A DNA stretch of 64,000 bases from Stomoxys calcitrans (taxonomy: Eukaryota; Arthropoda; Insecta; Diptera; Muscidae): assembly GCF_963082655.1 (NCBI RefSeq), contig NC_081553.1:66814951-66878950 (forward strand), read 5' to 3'. Position numbers and translations under genes: made by a program. The notes beneath the pieces are model-generated. The model ran no database searches. It was not told where the DNA came from and was given only the letters and a program-made list of their open reading frames with translations. Positions 21,864-33,068 of the stretch are shown one piece after another. Each line of letters opens with the position of its first letter. Positions within the stretch are counted from its first letter, which is position 1.

Positions 21864-21951
21864 ACTTTTTCTGATGTTCTCGCCAGGACTCGAATCCGGG
21901 CATTCAGCGTCATAGGCGGACATGCTAACCTCTGCAATACGGTGGCCTCCT
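21864..21951 (-). mobile_element. SINE, tRNA-like head
   Basis: On the minus strand: ggaggccaccgtattgcaga, ggttagcatgtccgcctatg, acgctgaatgcccggattcg, agtcctggcgag. The A-box-like and B-box-like segments of a tRNA-derived promoter are recognisable. The 3' domain is missing. Confidence 0.75.
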
Positions 21952-22034
21952 ATTTGGAAATAGTGTAATTGCTGAAAAAGTAATTGCTGAAAAAGCTCAA
22001 GGCCATACCAAAAAGTGCATATCAGAACAAAATT

Positions 22035-23578
22035 TCAAACAAGTAAAAAGGCGTTAAGTTTGACCGGGCCGAACTTTGGACACCCACCACCTCGGGTATA
22101 AATGTAAACCACCTGTCGTCATAGTCCGGTGAAAAATGCATAACTTATGCCCACATAGCAGCTATATCGAAATATGGTCCGATTTGAACCAAATTCGGCA
22201 TGGACATTGAAGTACAAGTCATTGTTCAATTTAGTAGAACAAAATTGGTCTTTTTGGTAGCTTTATCCAAATATAGACCGATCTGAACCATATTCGACAC
22301 AGATGTCGAAAAAGTCATTGACACAGTGACTTATCACTGTGTCAAATTTCAGCGAAATCGAATTATAAATGCTCCTTTTAGGGGGCCAAGACTTTAAATC
22401 GAGATATCGGTCTATACGGCAGCTACATCCAAATCTGGACCGATCTGAGCTAATTTGAAGAGGGATGTCAAAGGACTTAACACAACTCGCTGTCCCAAAT
22501 TTCGGCGAGATCGAACAAAAAATTTGTCTTTTATGAGCCCAAGACCTAAATCGAGAGATCGTTCTACATGGCAGCTATATTTAAATATGGACCGATCTGC
22601 GCTAAATTGAAGAAGGATGTCGGATGCCCTAACACAACTCACTGTCTTAAATTTCGTCCACATCGGACAATAAATGCGCCCTTTATGGGCCCCACACATG
22701 TTATCGAGAGATCGGTGTATATGCCAGCTATATCCAAATCTGAACCGATCTGAGCCAAATTGCAGAAAGATGTCGAAGGGCCAAACACAACACACTGTCC
22801 TAATATTCGGCGAAATTTGAAAAAAATAAATGCGTCTTTTATGGGTTTTAGACCTAAAATCGAGAGGTCGGTCTATTTGGCAGCTATATCCAAATCTGGA
22901 CCGATCTGAGCCAAATTGAAGAAGAATGTCGAAGGGCTTAACACAACTCACTGTCCCAAATTTTTGGCAAAATCGGACGATAAATGCGAATTTTATAGGC
23001 CCAAAACCTTACATCGAGAGATCGGTCTATATGGCAGCTATATCCAAATCTGGACCGATCTGGGCCAAATTGAATAAAGATGTAAAAGGGCCCCACACAA
23101 CACACTCCTCCAAATCTCAGCAAAATCAGACAATAAATGTGACTTTTATGGGCCTAAGACATTAAATCGGTGGATCGGTCTATATGGGCGCTATATCAAG
23201 ATATAGTCAGATATAGGCCATCTTCGAACTTAACCTGCTTATGGGCAAAAAAAAGTCTGTGCAAAGTTTCAGTTCAATATCTCTATTTTTAAAGACTGTA
23301 GTGTGATTTCAACAGACAGACGGACGGACGGTCTGACGAACGGACGGACAGACGGACGGACGGACGGACAGACGGACGGACAGACGGACGGACAGACGGA
23401 CGGACAGACGGACGGACAGACGGACGGACGGGCAGACGGACGGACAGACGGGCGGACAGACGGACGGACAGACAGACGGACAGACGGACGGACAGACGGA
23501 CGGACAGACAGATGGACAGACGGACGGACAGACGGACGGACAGACGGATTGACAGACAGACGGACGGACAGACGGACG

Positions 23579-23610
<32 letters not shown>

Positions 23611-23785
23611 GACGCACAGATGGACATACGGACAGACGGACGGACAGACGGGCAGATATGGCTATATCGTCTTAGATTTTTACGACGATCAAGAATATAT
23701 ATACTTTATAGGATCGGAAATTGATGTTTCGATGCAAACGGAATGACAAAATGAATATACCCCCATCCTTCGATGGTGGGTACAA
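22035..23785 (-). mobile_element. R2 element, full length, minus strand
   Basis: The 3' end lies at 22035 (acaagtaaaaaggcgttaag, damaged hairpin tgaccgggccgaacttt, ggacacccaccacctcgggt). About seven monomers follow, and the 5' end is near 23785 (aatatacccccatccttcga, tggtgggta). Its PGTCCGTCCGTCTGTC-type segment has expanded into a large minisatellite (23312-23655). The 179-codon frame at 22412-22951 is monomer translation. Confidence 0.75.
23312..23655. repeat. GGACGGACAGAC minisatellite within R2
   Basis: About 340 bp of imperfect 4-, 8- and 12-nt units of gacagacggacg type. Both strands stay open in several frames (repeats of TDGR/TDGQ on plus, of SVRPSVCP type on minus) simply because the units lack stops. 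It sits exactly at the short gtccgtccgtctgtc segment that all R2 copies carry. Confidence 0.9.
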
Positions 23786-24040
23786 CAAAAGTATACGCCG
23801 TATAAAATCTAGATCGGGTTATATTCGAATACGACAATCGTTTAAGCCGATGATTTGATTAGACTGACTTCCCTGACATTTTAGAGGGATATTTTTACCC
23901 AGTTTTTCCAAAATTTGGTACTATGTCTTGCATAGTAGCCCCATCCCAGCGTTCCATATTTGAATATAACTATAAATAGTAGACACAAGTAGTGTGAATA
24001 TGGTAATGGGCCATAATTTTATGAATTCTCTTCGAATACA
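23786..24040. other. No gene recognised
   Basis: Decayed repeat-like sequence between R2 and P3 without identifiable ends. Confidence 0.3.
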
Positions 24041-24093
24041 TTAATCAGAAATATTTGTTTTTATTTACAAATTTCAATATTTTTTTCATTTAT

Positions 24094-24354
24094 TTAACTA
24101 CTGGTACTAATTTCCTGATATATCCTAATCTCACGATGCTTACGACCAGTGTGACGTGGAATGTGCTTATTTCTTCTTCTCGAGAATCTTCTGCCCATGT
24201 TGTAAAATAGACCACTGATGCTGTTGATATTGGTATTGTTGATTATTTCGCCATTCCCTGTTGTTGCTTGTGTTGAAGATTGGCCCATGACCAAGCTAAC
24301 GCCACACATGGCAAATATAAGCAAAAGAGCCAATCCAAAGGAGGAGAACTGCAT
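24094..24354 (-). CDS. P3: small secreted cationic peptide precursor, 86 aa, extended C-terminus
   Basis: From ATG at 24354 to TAA at 24094. The signal peptide (MQFSSFGLALLLIFAMCGVS, LVMG) precedes QSSTQATTGNG, a weakened Asn linker (INNTNINSISGLF) and an Arg-rich tail (NMGRRFSRRRNKHIP). The longest member: where the others end at Gly, P3 continues RHTG-RKHREIRIYQEISTSS. The Gly is followed by Arg-Lys, so a GRK-type processing site may have replaced the stop, or the stop was simply lost. TATAAAAA is 90 bp upstream; AATAAA-type signals follow closely. Confidence 0.75.
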   Translation of the reverse strand: MQFSSFGLALLLIFAMCGVSLVMGQSSTQATTGNGEIINNTNINSISGLFYNMGRRFSRRRNKHIPRHTGRKHREIRIYQEISTSS

Positions 24355-24443
24355 TGTTGATGATGGGCTGCTTTCTTCCTGCTACAGTTTAAATCGTCGT
24401 CGGGAACCTAAACCAAAAATTTTTTGAATATTTTTTTCCCATC

Positions 24444-24451
24444 TTTTTATA
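24444..24451 (-). promoter_or_regulatory. TATA box of P3
   Basis: Minus-strand TATAAAAA, 90 bp upstream of the ATG. The start-site region (TTTGGTTTAGGTTCCC) is more diverged than in other members. An upstream AG (TGTTCTAG, ending at 24602) aligns with the exon-like block of P1 and P2, but the block is shortened. Confidence 0.6.
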
Positions 24452-24619
24452 CTTTTGGGAAAATAAACAAAATTTGTTTGTTTAGCTGCAAAATAAGCTT
24501 CTAATCATTAATAACTTAGACATGCATGGAAATGTGTGGATGAATAAAATGGTTTTTGTTTATGCACCTAGTTAATGTACGTCAATCAATGTGATGTTTG
24601 CCTAGAACAGAACAAAGGA

Positions 24620-24892
24620 AAATAATTTAAAGTTTGGCTAGGTAGAATCTACCCACCACTATGGATTTTATAACCATCCACGAAAATCATCATATCAGTT
24701 ACGATTAATCTAATTGGGGGGTTTTTACGGGGTCTTTGAGTTACATAAATGGATCTATTTCGACTAAGGGGTTGAACAAACCCAATTAAATGAACCCTTG
24801 ACTGCTGTTACAGCGCGCCATTGTCCTGCTAGGGTACGGCATAGCCTATACGCTAACAGACAACTAGCCATTACAACTGCATACTACACTCA
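24620..24892. other. No gene recognised
   Basis: Low-copy sequence; nothing recognised. Confidence 0.3.
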
Positions 24893-25754
24893 CCAATTTT
24901 GCTGGAATTTAGGACAGTGAGTTCTGTTAGGCCCTTCGACATTCTTCTTCAATTTGGCCTACATCAATTCAGATTTGGATATAGCTGCCATATAGACCGA
25001 TCTCTCGATTTAAGGTTTTGGGGCCATATAGAGCGCATTTATTGTCCGATTGCCCCAAAATTTGGGACAGTAAGTTAACTTAGGCCTCTCAATATTTTTC
25101 CACAATATGGCATAGATCGGTCCAGATTTGGATATAGCTGTCATATAGACCGATCTCTCGACTTAAGGTCTTGGGCCCATAAAAGGCGCATTTATTATCC
25201 GATTTTGCTGGATTTTGGGACAGTGAGTTGTGCTTGGCCACTCGACATCCTTCTTTAATTTGGCCTACATCGGTTCAGATTTAGATATAGCTGCCATATA
25301 GACCGATCTCTCGATATAAGGTTTTGGGGCCATAAAAGGCGCATTTATTGTCCGATTTCGCCGAAATTTCGGACAGTGAGTTGCGTTAAGAACTTCGACA
25401 ACTTTCTGCAATTTGGTGTAGATCGGTCCAGATTTGGATATAGCTGCCATACAGACCGATTTCTCGAAATTTGGAACAGTGAGTTCTGTTAGACCCTTCG
25501 ACAGGCCTCTTCAGTTTTGTCCAGATCGGTCCAGATGGCAGTTATATCTAAATATAGCTGCCATGTAGACCGATCTCTCCATATAAGGATTTGGACCCAT
25601 GAAAAGCGCATTTATTGTAAGATTTTGCTAAAATTTAGGACAGTTAGTTGAATTAGGCCCTTCGACTTCTTTCTTCAACTTGGCCCAAATCGTTCCAGAT
25701 TTAAATATAGCTGCCATGTAGACCGATCTCTCGATATAAGGTTTTGCGCTCATT
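24893..25754 (+). mobile_element. R2 monomer array, truncated by mariner
   Basis: About five R2 monomers (ttttgctggaatttaggaca, ctctcgatttaaggttttgg). The last monomer breaks off at gttttgcgctcat, where mariner sequence begins. Minus-strand R2 text resumes beyond the mariner, so the two flanks are not one simple array. Confidence 0.65.
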
Positions 25755-26757
25755 CTTCAGGTGTCGAAAAACGTCGACCTCTCATTTTATTTTTTACCTA
25801 TGGGAATAAAAAGAAGTCTTTCGGTGCCAAGTCAGGATTATACGGCGGATGATTCATCCAATCGATGTTTTGAGTGCTCAAAAATGCACTTGTTTGAGTC
25901 AAAGACTGAAAGCTCGCATTGCCGTGATGAAGAGTGATCCGTCTTCGGCGGTTTGTTTTCCTGATTTCTTGGAAGACAACTGGCAAACAAATGGTTGTGT
26001 ACCACTCAGATTTGACTGTTCTAGTGGTACGATTGCGACATGTCCAGTTTTTCCAAAAAAACATGCGATCTATTGCTTGGAAGTGCTTCGTGCACTAGCA
26101 ACTTTTGTTGGATTTGGCTCATCTTGAAGCACCCATACAGTAGACTGCGGTTTACTTTCGGGCTCATTCGCGTAAATCCATGATTCATCACCTGTCACGA
26201 TGTCATAGACGTGTTTCGAAGCACCACGATCGTATTTTTGGAGCATTTCTTTCGACCAACCGATGTGTGGGATCCAACACGAACAAATTTTTTTGACGGC
26301 CAAATGGTCATGCAATATTGAATGTGTGCTGGTCTGATTAATGACTAAAGTTGTCTCAATCTCACGATAGATCACATGACTATCTTGCAATATCATCTAA
26401 TGCACAGCATCAACAATTGGAACAACAATTGATTTTTGGCGACCTTCACGAAATTCGTCTTGCAGTGAACTACAACCTTCATCACCAAAAATTTTATTAA
26501 GTTCATTGATGCACTGTTGTTGAGTTAATCCACATCGAAAGATGTAAAAAATAATCGCACGAATATGTTCACGATCTACTTCCATTTTTTAGGCGAGATG
26601 AATCTTTTAAGTTACTGTAAACAACACAAATATCGCTCGTATCTCAAAACGTTCTGATTACATATAACCCGAAAAATGTCAAGCTTTACGACCCTTGTAT
26701 TGACAGATTGCAACACAAGGGTTGTCCAATCCCGAGATATAAAAGGCAACCCTCGTA
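25755..26757 (-). pseudogene. Mariner-type transposase pseudogene
   Basis: Three minus-strand frames join to one transposase: 26585-26400 (HTH region, EHIRAIIFYIFRCGLTQQQC), 26396-26070 (TGDESWIYANEPESKPQSTV) and 26064-25798 (YNPDLAPKDFFLFP). A TAG at 26399-26397 stops the first in frame, and a frameshift lies between 26070 and 26064. Motif by motif: first catalytic Asp (TGDE) present, second replaced (LHHGNAS where HHDNA is usual), third (APKD) present. A further stop after FLFP precedes a remnant of the C-terminus (MRGRRFSTPEE). A terminal inverted repeat, AGGGTTGCCTTTTATATCTC on the minus strand, lies at the 5' side (about 26735-26755); the other end is not seen. Dead copy. Confidence 0.85.
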
Positions 26758-27260
26758 TGGTTCAATCTGCATAACGTTTAAGTGGAATTGGTGGAATTGG
26801 CAGTCCATAAATCGGCAGATCGTTCAATATAGTCTATATTCAAATATCGAAGGAGCTATCACAGCTTCTTATGCCGAATTTCAGCAAAATCGGATAATAA
26901 ATACACTAAAGGTGCAAAGGTGCCCTACCTCAAGTACGTAAGCAGGAAGCGATATCGTCTATATTCGGTAAGGATATCGAGGGGCCTAACATAACTTGCA
27001 GTGCTGTTTTCTAGCAAAATTGGGAAATAAAAGGAGCTTTTATGGGCGAAATCGGTTAACAAATAAGCCATTTATGGACCCAAGGCTATAACTCAAAAGA
27101 TAGATGTATATGAAGGCTTTATGAAGATATAGTCCGATATGACCCTTCATCGAGCCTATGAGCATAAAAACAACTGTGTCATGCTTCAGCTCAATATTTT
27201 CAGTTTAAAAGACTTTAGCGTAATGTCAACAGACAGAGGGACGGACATGAATAGATTGAC
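26758..27260 (-). mobile_element. R2 element, decayed 5' half
   Basis: Diverged R2 monomers and the R2 5' domain in reverse sense (agctcaatattttcagttta, aaagactttagcgta, caacagacagagggacgga). Confidence 0.55.
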
Positions 27261-28245
27261 AAACAAGAAATAAGTATATCGGGCGTACCAACGAGGACTT
27301 TTTTCAAAAATAAAATGCCATCCATTTGAGATATTTTAAAATGTTAATATCGGCATGAAGTATAATCAAAACATTTATGAATGGAACTCGACTTCGTTTA
27401 TATGGCCACCGCGGACACTTTTGCATCTGTCAATACGTTGGACCCAATTTTCGATGTCTCGGCTATAAGTTTCAGCCGAAACCGTTGCTATGTCCGTTTC
27501 GATGTTGGCTGTGAGTTTTTCCAACGTCGCACAGTGGGAGAAAACCGAAAAAATAGGAAAATATATGCCGTATGAGAACGTTTAAAGATATCTCTTTGGA
27601 ATGATAAGAGCTGAAGTGTTAGCAAGATTGTGTGCCAAAATTTCAAGGACCTAGTTTGTCTGGACGCCTTTTGGCTGGCCCCTAAAGTTAGTCACCTCTT
27701 AATTTCGAAAAATCATTCGGGCTGCCACATCTTTTGAGATCCGATTTTGAACATTTTTACTGGATAGTGCTCAAAAATCCCTATAAAAAAGTCTGCTTGG
27801 GGTCCTTTCTGTGTCTTTGCAATCAAGGTGGAGATAGCACATGTTACCCAATCATCACCAAATTCGCCACGAAATTTTTGAAGAAAGAGAAGAACAGGCT
27901 CCACAATTGTTAAAGACCCCCGCAAACAAATGAAAGACCATGAAAGAAAGAGAAATTGCAGTATACGCGTAAGCGGATGTATTGGAAAAATAAAAGCAAA
28001 CATCACCGTCTAGCAGGAATTGGGCATGGGCAGAGAAGTCACAATAAAACTGATAGGTGACGCGTTGTATTTAGCTGCCACGATATGAGACATGAGTTTG
28101 GCTCCTGATTTGTTGTTAGTTGGAGACTGAACAGCTTGCCTCCTTGTTTATTCTGGTGAATCAGTGGCAGAGCAAAATTCATTTCCGACAGTCTTATCTA
28201 TGCCCATGTCCCAACAGAAGACAAGGACGAACAGACTGGGCAAAT
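27261..28245. other. Unclassified; repeat fragments, no gene supported
   Basis: The segment 27530-27650 (cacagtgggagaaaaccg, gatatctctttggaatga, gctgaagtgttagcaagat, caaaatttcaaggacc) recurs diverged at 61385-61520, so it belongs to an unnamed dispersed element. A 97-codon minus frame at 27713-28006 has no recognisable family. Nothing else is identified. Confidence 0.35.
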
Positions 28246-28249
28246 GAAA

Positions 28250-28567
28250 ATGCAAATATGTCGAAGAACATTCCATTGAGGAACGGGGCAAACTTCCCAC
28301 ACATCAATTAGTGTTGTCCGATTCAAGTTTAAGCTCAATGATAAGGGGCCTCCTTTTTATAGGCGAGTCTGAACGGCGTGGCGCAGTGCGACACCTCTTT
28401 GGAGAGAAGTTTTACATGGCATAGTACCCCACAAATGTTGGCATAGTACCCCAGCATTAGGAGGGGAAAACCACCGCTGAAAAATTTTTTTTGATGGTCT
28501 CGCCAGGACTCGAACCCATGCGTTCAGCGTCATAGGCGGACATGCTAACCTCTGCGATACGGTGGAG
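28250..28567 (-). mobile_element. SINE, near full length
   Basis: Minus strand: tRNA-like head (ccaccgtatcgcagaggtta, B-box-like gggttcgagtcctgg), then ttttcagcggtggttttccc, a short internal duplication around ccagcattaggagg, and the 3' domain (gtcgcactgcgccacgccgt, aaggaggccccttatcattg, gttccTcaatggaatgttc). Confidence 0.8.
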
Positions 28568-28715
28568 CTATATCAGACCTCTAACCTGATATAGCTCCCA
28601 TATAAACCGATTTCGGATCTTGATTTAATGGCCCGATAGAGGGCGCAAATATTATCCGATTTAGTTGAAATTGTGAATGAAATGTTTTGGTTTGATCGTC
28701 AACAACTGTGCCAAG
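28568..28715 (+). mobile_element. R1 monomer fragment
   Basis: One partial R1 monomer (ctaacctgatatagctccca, ccgatttagttgaaatt) between two SINE pieces. Confidence 0.5.
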
Positions 28716-28815
28716 TATGGTCCACCACCGCTGAAATTTTTTTTCTGAAGGATTCTAACCCAGGCGTTCAGCGTCATAGGCGGACATGCTAACCTTTTCG
28801 CTACGGTGGCCTCCT
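28716..28815 (-). mobile_element. SINE, tRNA-like head only
   Basis: ggaggccaccgtagcgaaaa, ggttagcatgtccgcctatg and the B-box-like gggttagaatcc on the minus strand; the 3' domain is absent. Confidence 0.7.
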
Positions 28816-28965
28816 GAGTTTGGTATACCTGCAAAATTAATAAGACTCTGTAAAATGACGATACACGTTGCTTAGTTAAAATAAGCGAGAATCTCTCTAA
28901 AATGTTCAATGCCGAACAAGATTTGTATTGAACGTTTCCTGTTGGAGAACATTATATGATATGCA

Positions 28966-29760
28966 GGTGTGAATAAGCATGAGACACTACTCAGAAGAGA
29001 ACATAAGCTAATCACCCATGCCTACAACATCGATCGATCGGATTATGGGTCGCTCACCGAAAGAAGCAAATGCAGCCTTTGAAAGTATCGAAAGAGAATC
29101 AGCGAAAGTGGGTCTGGCAGTAAATGGAGATAAGACAATGTGGATGGTATCAACTCTCATAAGGTTCTGTACAGCCAAGCAGATGAGGAAAATGGAGAAA
29201 GTTGAGATAGTAAATTAAGCTACCTTGGCACCGCCATTAACAAAACAAATGGCATCAGTTATGAAAACTAAACGAAGGCTAATAGGCTTCTTTGGTTTGA
29301 GCAAGCAGTTCAGGAGCAAGGCTTCATCTCGACAAACAAAAATCACACTATTAAAGACAATGATACTACCCGTTCCCTTCAATGACTCCGAAACATGGGT
29401 ACTTGCGAAAGCAGATGAGGCAGTACTTGGAGTGTTTGAGAGAAAGATAATACGTAAAGGATCAGTATGCGTTGATGGTGATTATAGGCGTCGTATGAGC
29501 TGTATGACAACGATGGCATAGGTAAACGCCTCAACATACAACGGTTGCGTTGACTTGCTCATGTTGTCAGAATGAATGAAGTCTTTTGAAGGCGACCTTA
29601 ATAGAATACGCAAAAGGGAAAGACCAAAACACCGATGGAGAGGCCAAGTGAAGAAAGACATGTCGAAACTGGGTGTCAGAGATTAGAGAAAGAGCGCAGA
29701 AGATCGAGGCTTTTGGAAATCTATTTTAGGCCCTTGGCTAATATAAGTAAAAAGTTAAAG
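28966..29760 (+). pseudogene. LINE-D reverse transcriptase C-terminal fragment
   Basis: Plus-strand text KEANAAFESIERESAKVGLA, VNGDKT, RRLIGFFGLSKQFRSKASSR, QTKITLLKTMILPV, SETWVLAKADEAVLGVFERK, IIRKGSVCVDGDYRRR and a broken NIQRLR-LAHVVRMNE is the post-catalytic region of a non-LTR reverse transcriptase of the type with SETW-KADEAALGVFERKILR. The catalytic domain is absent. Frameshifts and a stop at 29217 are present. It is unrelated to LINE-A and LINE-B. Confidence 0.7.
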
Positions 29761-29855
29761 CTGCCCATCCCTAAACGCTAGTTTTAGTACCCATAAATCA
29801 AAGTCAATGTTTTAGGATCTAAGTTTTAAATTAGTTTTGTATATTTATTAGTTCT

Positions 29856-30107
29856 CTAACCACTATTGTTCTTTGTCCCTGACTTTTTTACATTTTTCCG
29901 ATTATTAGTATTTCCAGATTTCTTATTTATAACTCTTGGGATTCTTCTAATCACTGTGTACATCAACCTGCTGATGTTGTTGTTGTTGACGTTGGTCAAT
30001 ATTTGACTATTTACTATTGAGCCTTGTGTTGATGATTGGCCCACGACAGAACTGATGCCACACATGGCAACAATAAACAAAAACACCAAACCAGATAAGA
30101 ATTGCAT
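29856..30107 (-). CDS. P4: small secreted cationic peptide precursor, 83 aa
   Basis: ATG at 30107, TAG at 29856. Signal peptide MQFLSGLVFLFIVAMCGISS, VVG, then QSSTQGSIVNSQ, the conserved Asn linker (TNVNNNNISRLMY) and a basic tail (TVIRRIPRVINKKSGN) extended by an Asn/Lys-rich piece with two KKSG motifs (TNNRKNVKKSGTKNNSG). It ends in Gly. TATAAAAA lies 93 bp upstream and AATAAA begins 7 nt past the stop (29844-29849). The upstream exon-like block is recognisable (about 30339-30382) but both splice-like signals are damaged. Confidence 0.78.
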   Translation of the reverse strand: MQFLSGLVFLFIVAMCGISSVVGQSSTQGSIVNSQILTNVNNNNISRLMYTVIRRIPRVINKKSGNTNNRKNVKKSGTKNNSG

Positions 30108-30199
30108 TGTTGGAGTTGAATGTGATGTTTTATTCCTATTATCAAGCTACAGTTTGAGAAGCAAATCTAACTACAAAATATTGGAACATTTGTTCCATC

Positions 30200-30207
30200 T
30201 TTTTATA
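30200..30207 (-). promoter_or_regulatory. TATA box of P4
   Basis: Minus-strand TATAAAAA, 93 bp upstream of the ATG, with GTAGTTAGATTTGCTTCTC as start-site region and TTTTGCAGCTAAATAAATAA behind. Confidence 0.65.
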
Positions 30208-30420
30208 CTCTTAGGAAAAAAACCAAATTTTATTTATTTAGCTGCAAAATTGCATGGCATTAGAAAGAATACAACCATCATTAGAAAAAATACAATTTTA
30301 AAAAACAAAAGAGTCAACATAAGTTTTTATGTATTGACATTTTTATTGCCTCACGACTTAATGCCAGTCTTTCCATATTTGTATAAAAACAAAACAAGAT
30401 AAACATTTAATGAAGTTGTT

Positions 30421-30541
30421 TTTCTCCAAAGTGAGGTTGAACTTAATGACCATGAGAATTATGTCAAGCGGAAAGATTTGTTTATCGAAACGCTTTCTTT
30501 CAGTAACTTTCCATTAATCAAATCTTTCCGCTTAACATAAT
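30421..30541. repeat. Fold-back segment
   Basis: gtcaagcggaaagatttg at about 30463-30480 is answered by caaatctttccgcttaaca at about 30519-30537, giving a stem near 15-18 bp. The same text occurs in reverse orientation at 34556-34640, on the far side of the LINE-B block. Confidence 0.6.
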
Positions 30542-30789
30542 TCTTATGGAAAAACCCCGGATGACCGGGTAGATTTGCAACAGTGGAAAAGAGGTCTCCA
30601 GACTTTATAACAGAGCACGTCGTAAAAAGCGGAAGTTTTTTTGAAATGTGTATTACACACGACGCAAGGAATACAATCAAATTATCAATGCGCAAAACGT
30701 GCCCCTTGACGCTTTTCTGCAAAAAGGTCGATAGCGTAAATGACGCCGCTCAGATAAGAAAGTTTCTCAGAAACCCATGTTCAAACAGA

Positions 30790-32460
30790 AACGTTGGTTG
30801 ACGACATGAGAGCGAAGGGAGGACATGTTGAGGCTTTCGTTGAAAATGCATTTTCCACAGGATACGAAGGGACTCACGAAGACACCGTAATCTTGGAATA
30901 ATGAGGTTGATCGTAGGCTTATCAGTACGGAAATTATGGTAAAGAAGCCTTGAGAAGCTTCCAACCATTTAAGTCACCCATTTTGATGGAAAATTTCCGG
31001 CGTTATTTCACAAGGAGGGCGACTATATGGCGCCCCATCTCACCACTATTTTCACAGCTTGCCTAGAACTTGCATAAACTCCGAAAGCCAGGCAGCAGGC
31101 AAGGGTAGCATTTATACCCAAGCCCGGCAATTCAAGTTATGCGACACCATAGGCCTACAAACCTATAAGCCCTACGTCTTTTCTGCTCAAAAACATGGAA
31201 CGTATTGTAGACACCATGATATAGAGTTGGACATCCTGCGACTTGCTCAAAAAAACTCATCATGCCTATCTCAAGGAAGGGTCGCTGTAGATTGGCCTGC
31301 ATGAGGTTGTGCATAAAAGAAAAGAATACCAAGAATGCCAAGATGTACACATTGAGGGTATGCATTGACATCCAGGGGGCTTTTAATAAAGTGCGAACCG
31401 CTACACTGACCCAATCCTTAACCATTACCGAATGGACCGGGTCCTTAGAGACTGGGTAAACCACATGCTAAGGAACAGGTGGATAAATTGAGGGTCCCAT
31501 GACATAAATATAAGGGAGAAAGCAAGGCACTGGGCACGCCACAGGGAGGCATTTTATCGCCACTCCTATGGGCGACCCCCATAAATGACCTATTCAAATG
31601 CTGACTGAGGGGGATTTTAAATCGTCTGCTATGCCGACGATGTTATAATACTTGTAAGTGTCAAGGATCCGAACCAGCTAAGCAGAAGGGTCGAAAGGGT
31701 CTTGGAGTTGGCAAGCGACTGGACTAGACCCAGGGGTCTCAATGTTAAGCCAGAAAATACCGAAATCTGCTTGTTCACAAGGAAGGCAAAGGAGGGCCAA
31801 TTTAACGCACCACATTTTTTCAATAGAACTACTTCGACATCTGACAAGGTCAAATGCTTAGGAGTGACATTGAATTAGAAGTGTCATATTCAGGAGCGTA
31901 CCGAGAAGGTTCACAGATGTTGGACACTATGTAGACGGGCCGTAGGCTTCAAATGGGGTCCAAATTCGAGGATAGTCCACTGGCTCGACAGGAACGTGAT
32001 TAGACCAATACATCGTTACGCCTCAGTAGTTAAGTGGACTGCGATGGAGAAAAAGTGCAACGTTAGGATATTCCAACAGGTTCAGAGTGCATGTTGTCTT
32101 GACACAAGCAGGGCGATGAGGAACACGCCCACCAGGACCCTGGATGATATTCTAAATATCCAACCCATACACATACAGATTATGTGTAAGGCAGCGATGG
32201 GCGAATGGATTGAGATGGAGGATAGGAGCAGGTCATAGCATTGCATCTCGAAACTGGGTGTCTGAGATATAATCGAGGCGATGATAGGAAACTTGGAAGG
32301 AATGGAAGAGATTTCGTATTGAATACCTGAAATGACACTTGAGGTCGAGTGCTAGGCACTACTGCCAGCGGCACAATCTTGGATTGACGGAACCCAAGTA
32401 GTGCCAACTGGGAGATCATGTGAAACGAATGAACCAAAGTTAGAGAACACAGTGGACCTG
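30790..32460 (+). pseudogene. LINE-B reverse transcriptase region, first tandem copy
   Basis: In broken frames: PKPGNSSYAT, YKPISPTSFLLKNMERIVDT, HIQGAF-type DIQGAFNKVRTATLTQSL, RDWVNHMLRNRW, then CYADDVIILVSVKDPNQLSR at about 31629-31690 with intact YADD, and KCLGVTLN. It ends in the start of RNase H near 32460. About 1.02-1.04 kb of it is repeated directly at 32461 onward. Several stops show it is dead. Confidence 0.75.
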
Positions 32461-33068
32461 GCTCGGAAAGATGGAACGAGCCCTTACAGACTGCATCAAC
32501 CATATGTTAAGAAACAGGTGGATACGTTGTGGCTCCCATCACATAAATATAAGACAGAAATTAGCACAGGGCACGCCACAGGGAGGCATTTTTTCGCCAC
32601 TCCTATGGGCGACCCCCATAAATAACCTATTACGGATGCTGACTGAGGAAGGATTTGAACTCGACTGCTAGACAGACGAAGGGTAAATACTACACCATAC
32701 TAAGGACCCGAATCAGCTATGCAGAAAGGTCGAAAGGATCTTGGAGATGGCATGCGACTGGCTAATTCCAGGGGTCTCAATGATAACCCAGAGATGACTA
32801 AATCTGCCTATTCAAGAAATAGACGAAGGTGGTCTACTTTGAAGCACCACGTTTCCTCAATGGAACGATTTCGATATCTGATAGTGTACAGGAAATTGAA
32901 TTGGAAGTGTCACATTCAGGAGCTTACTAATAAGGCTGACAACAAATGTTGGACACTACGGAGGGGGCCATAGGCTCGAAATGGCGACTGAATCTGAAGA
33001 TAGTCCACTTGCTCCACTGGAGCGAGATTAGACCTACGCCTCAGTAGTTTGGTGGACTGCGATGGAGA

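Noticed and set aside
22412..22951. Open frame of 179 codons with repeated Cys-Val-Arg-Pro-Phe-Asp-Ile units
   Set aside because: It repeats with the R2 monomer period. The same text appears in every R2 array on either strand and breaks at random.
23303..23746. Open frame of 147 codons made of TDGR/TDGQ units
   Set aside because: It is translation of the GGACGGACAGAC minisatellite; both strands are open there for the same reason.
25849..26127. 92-codon plus-strand frame
   Set aside because: Antisense shadow of the mariner transposase.
28490..28567. tRNA gene
   Set aside because: The tRNA-like segment is the head of a SINE with a fixed 3' domain; it occurs about ten times and lacks a plausible complete cloverleaf.
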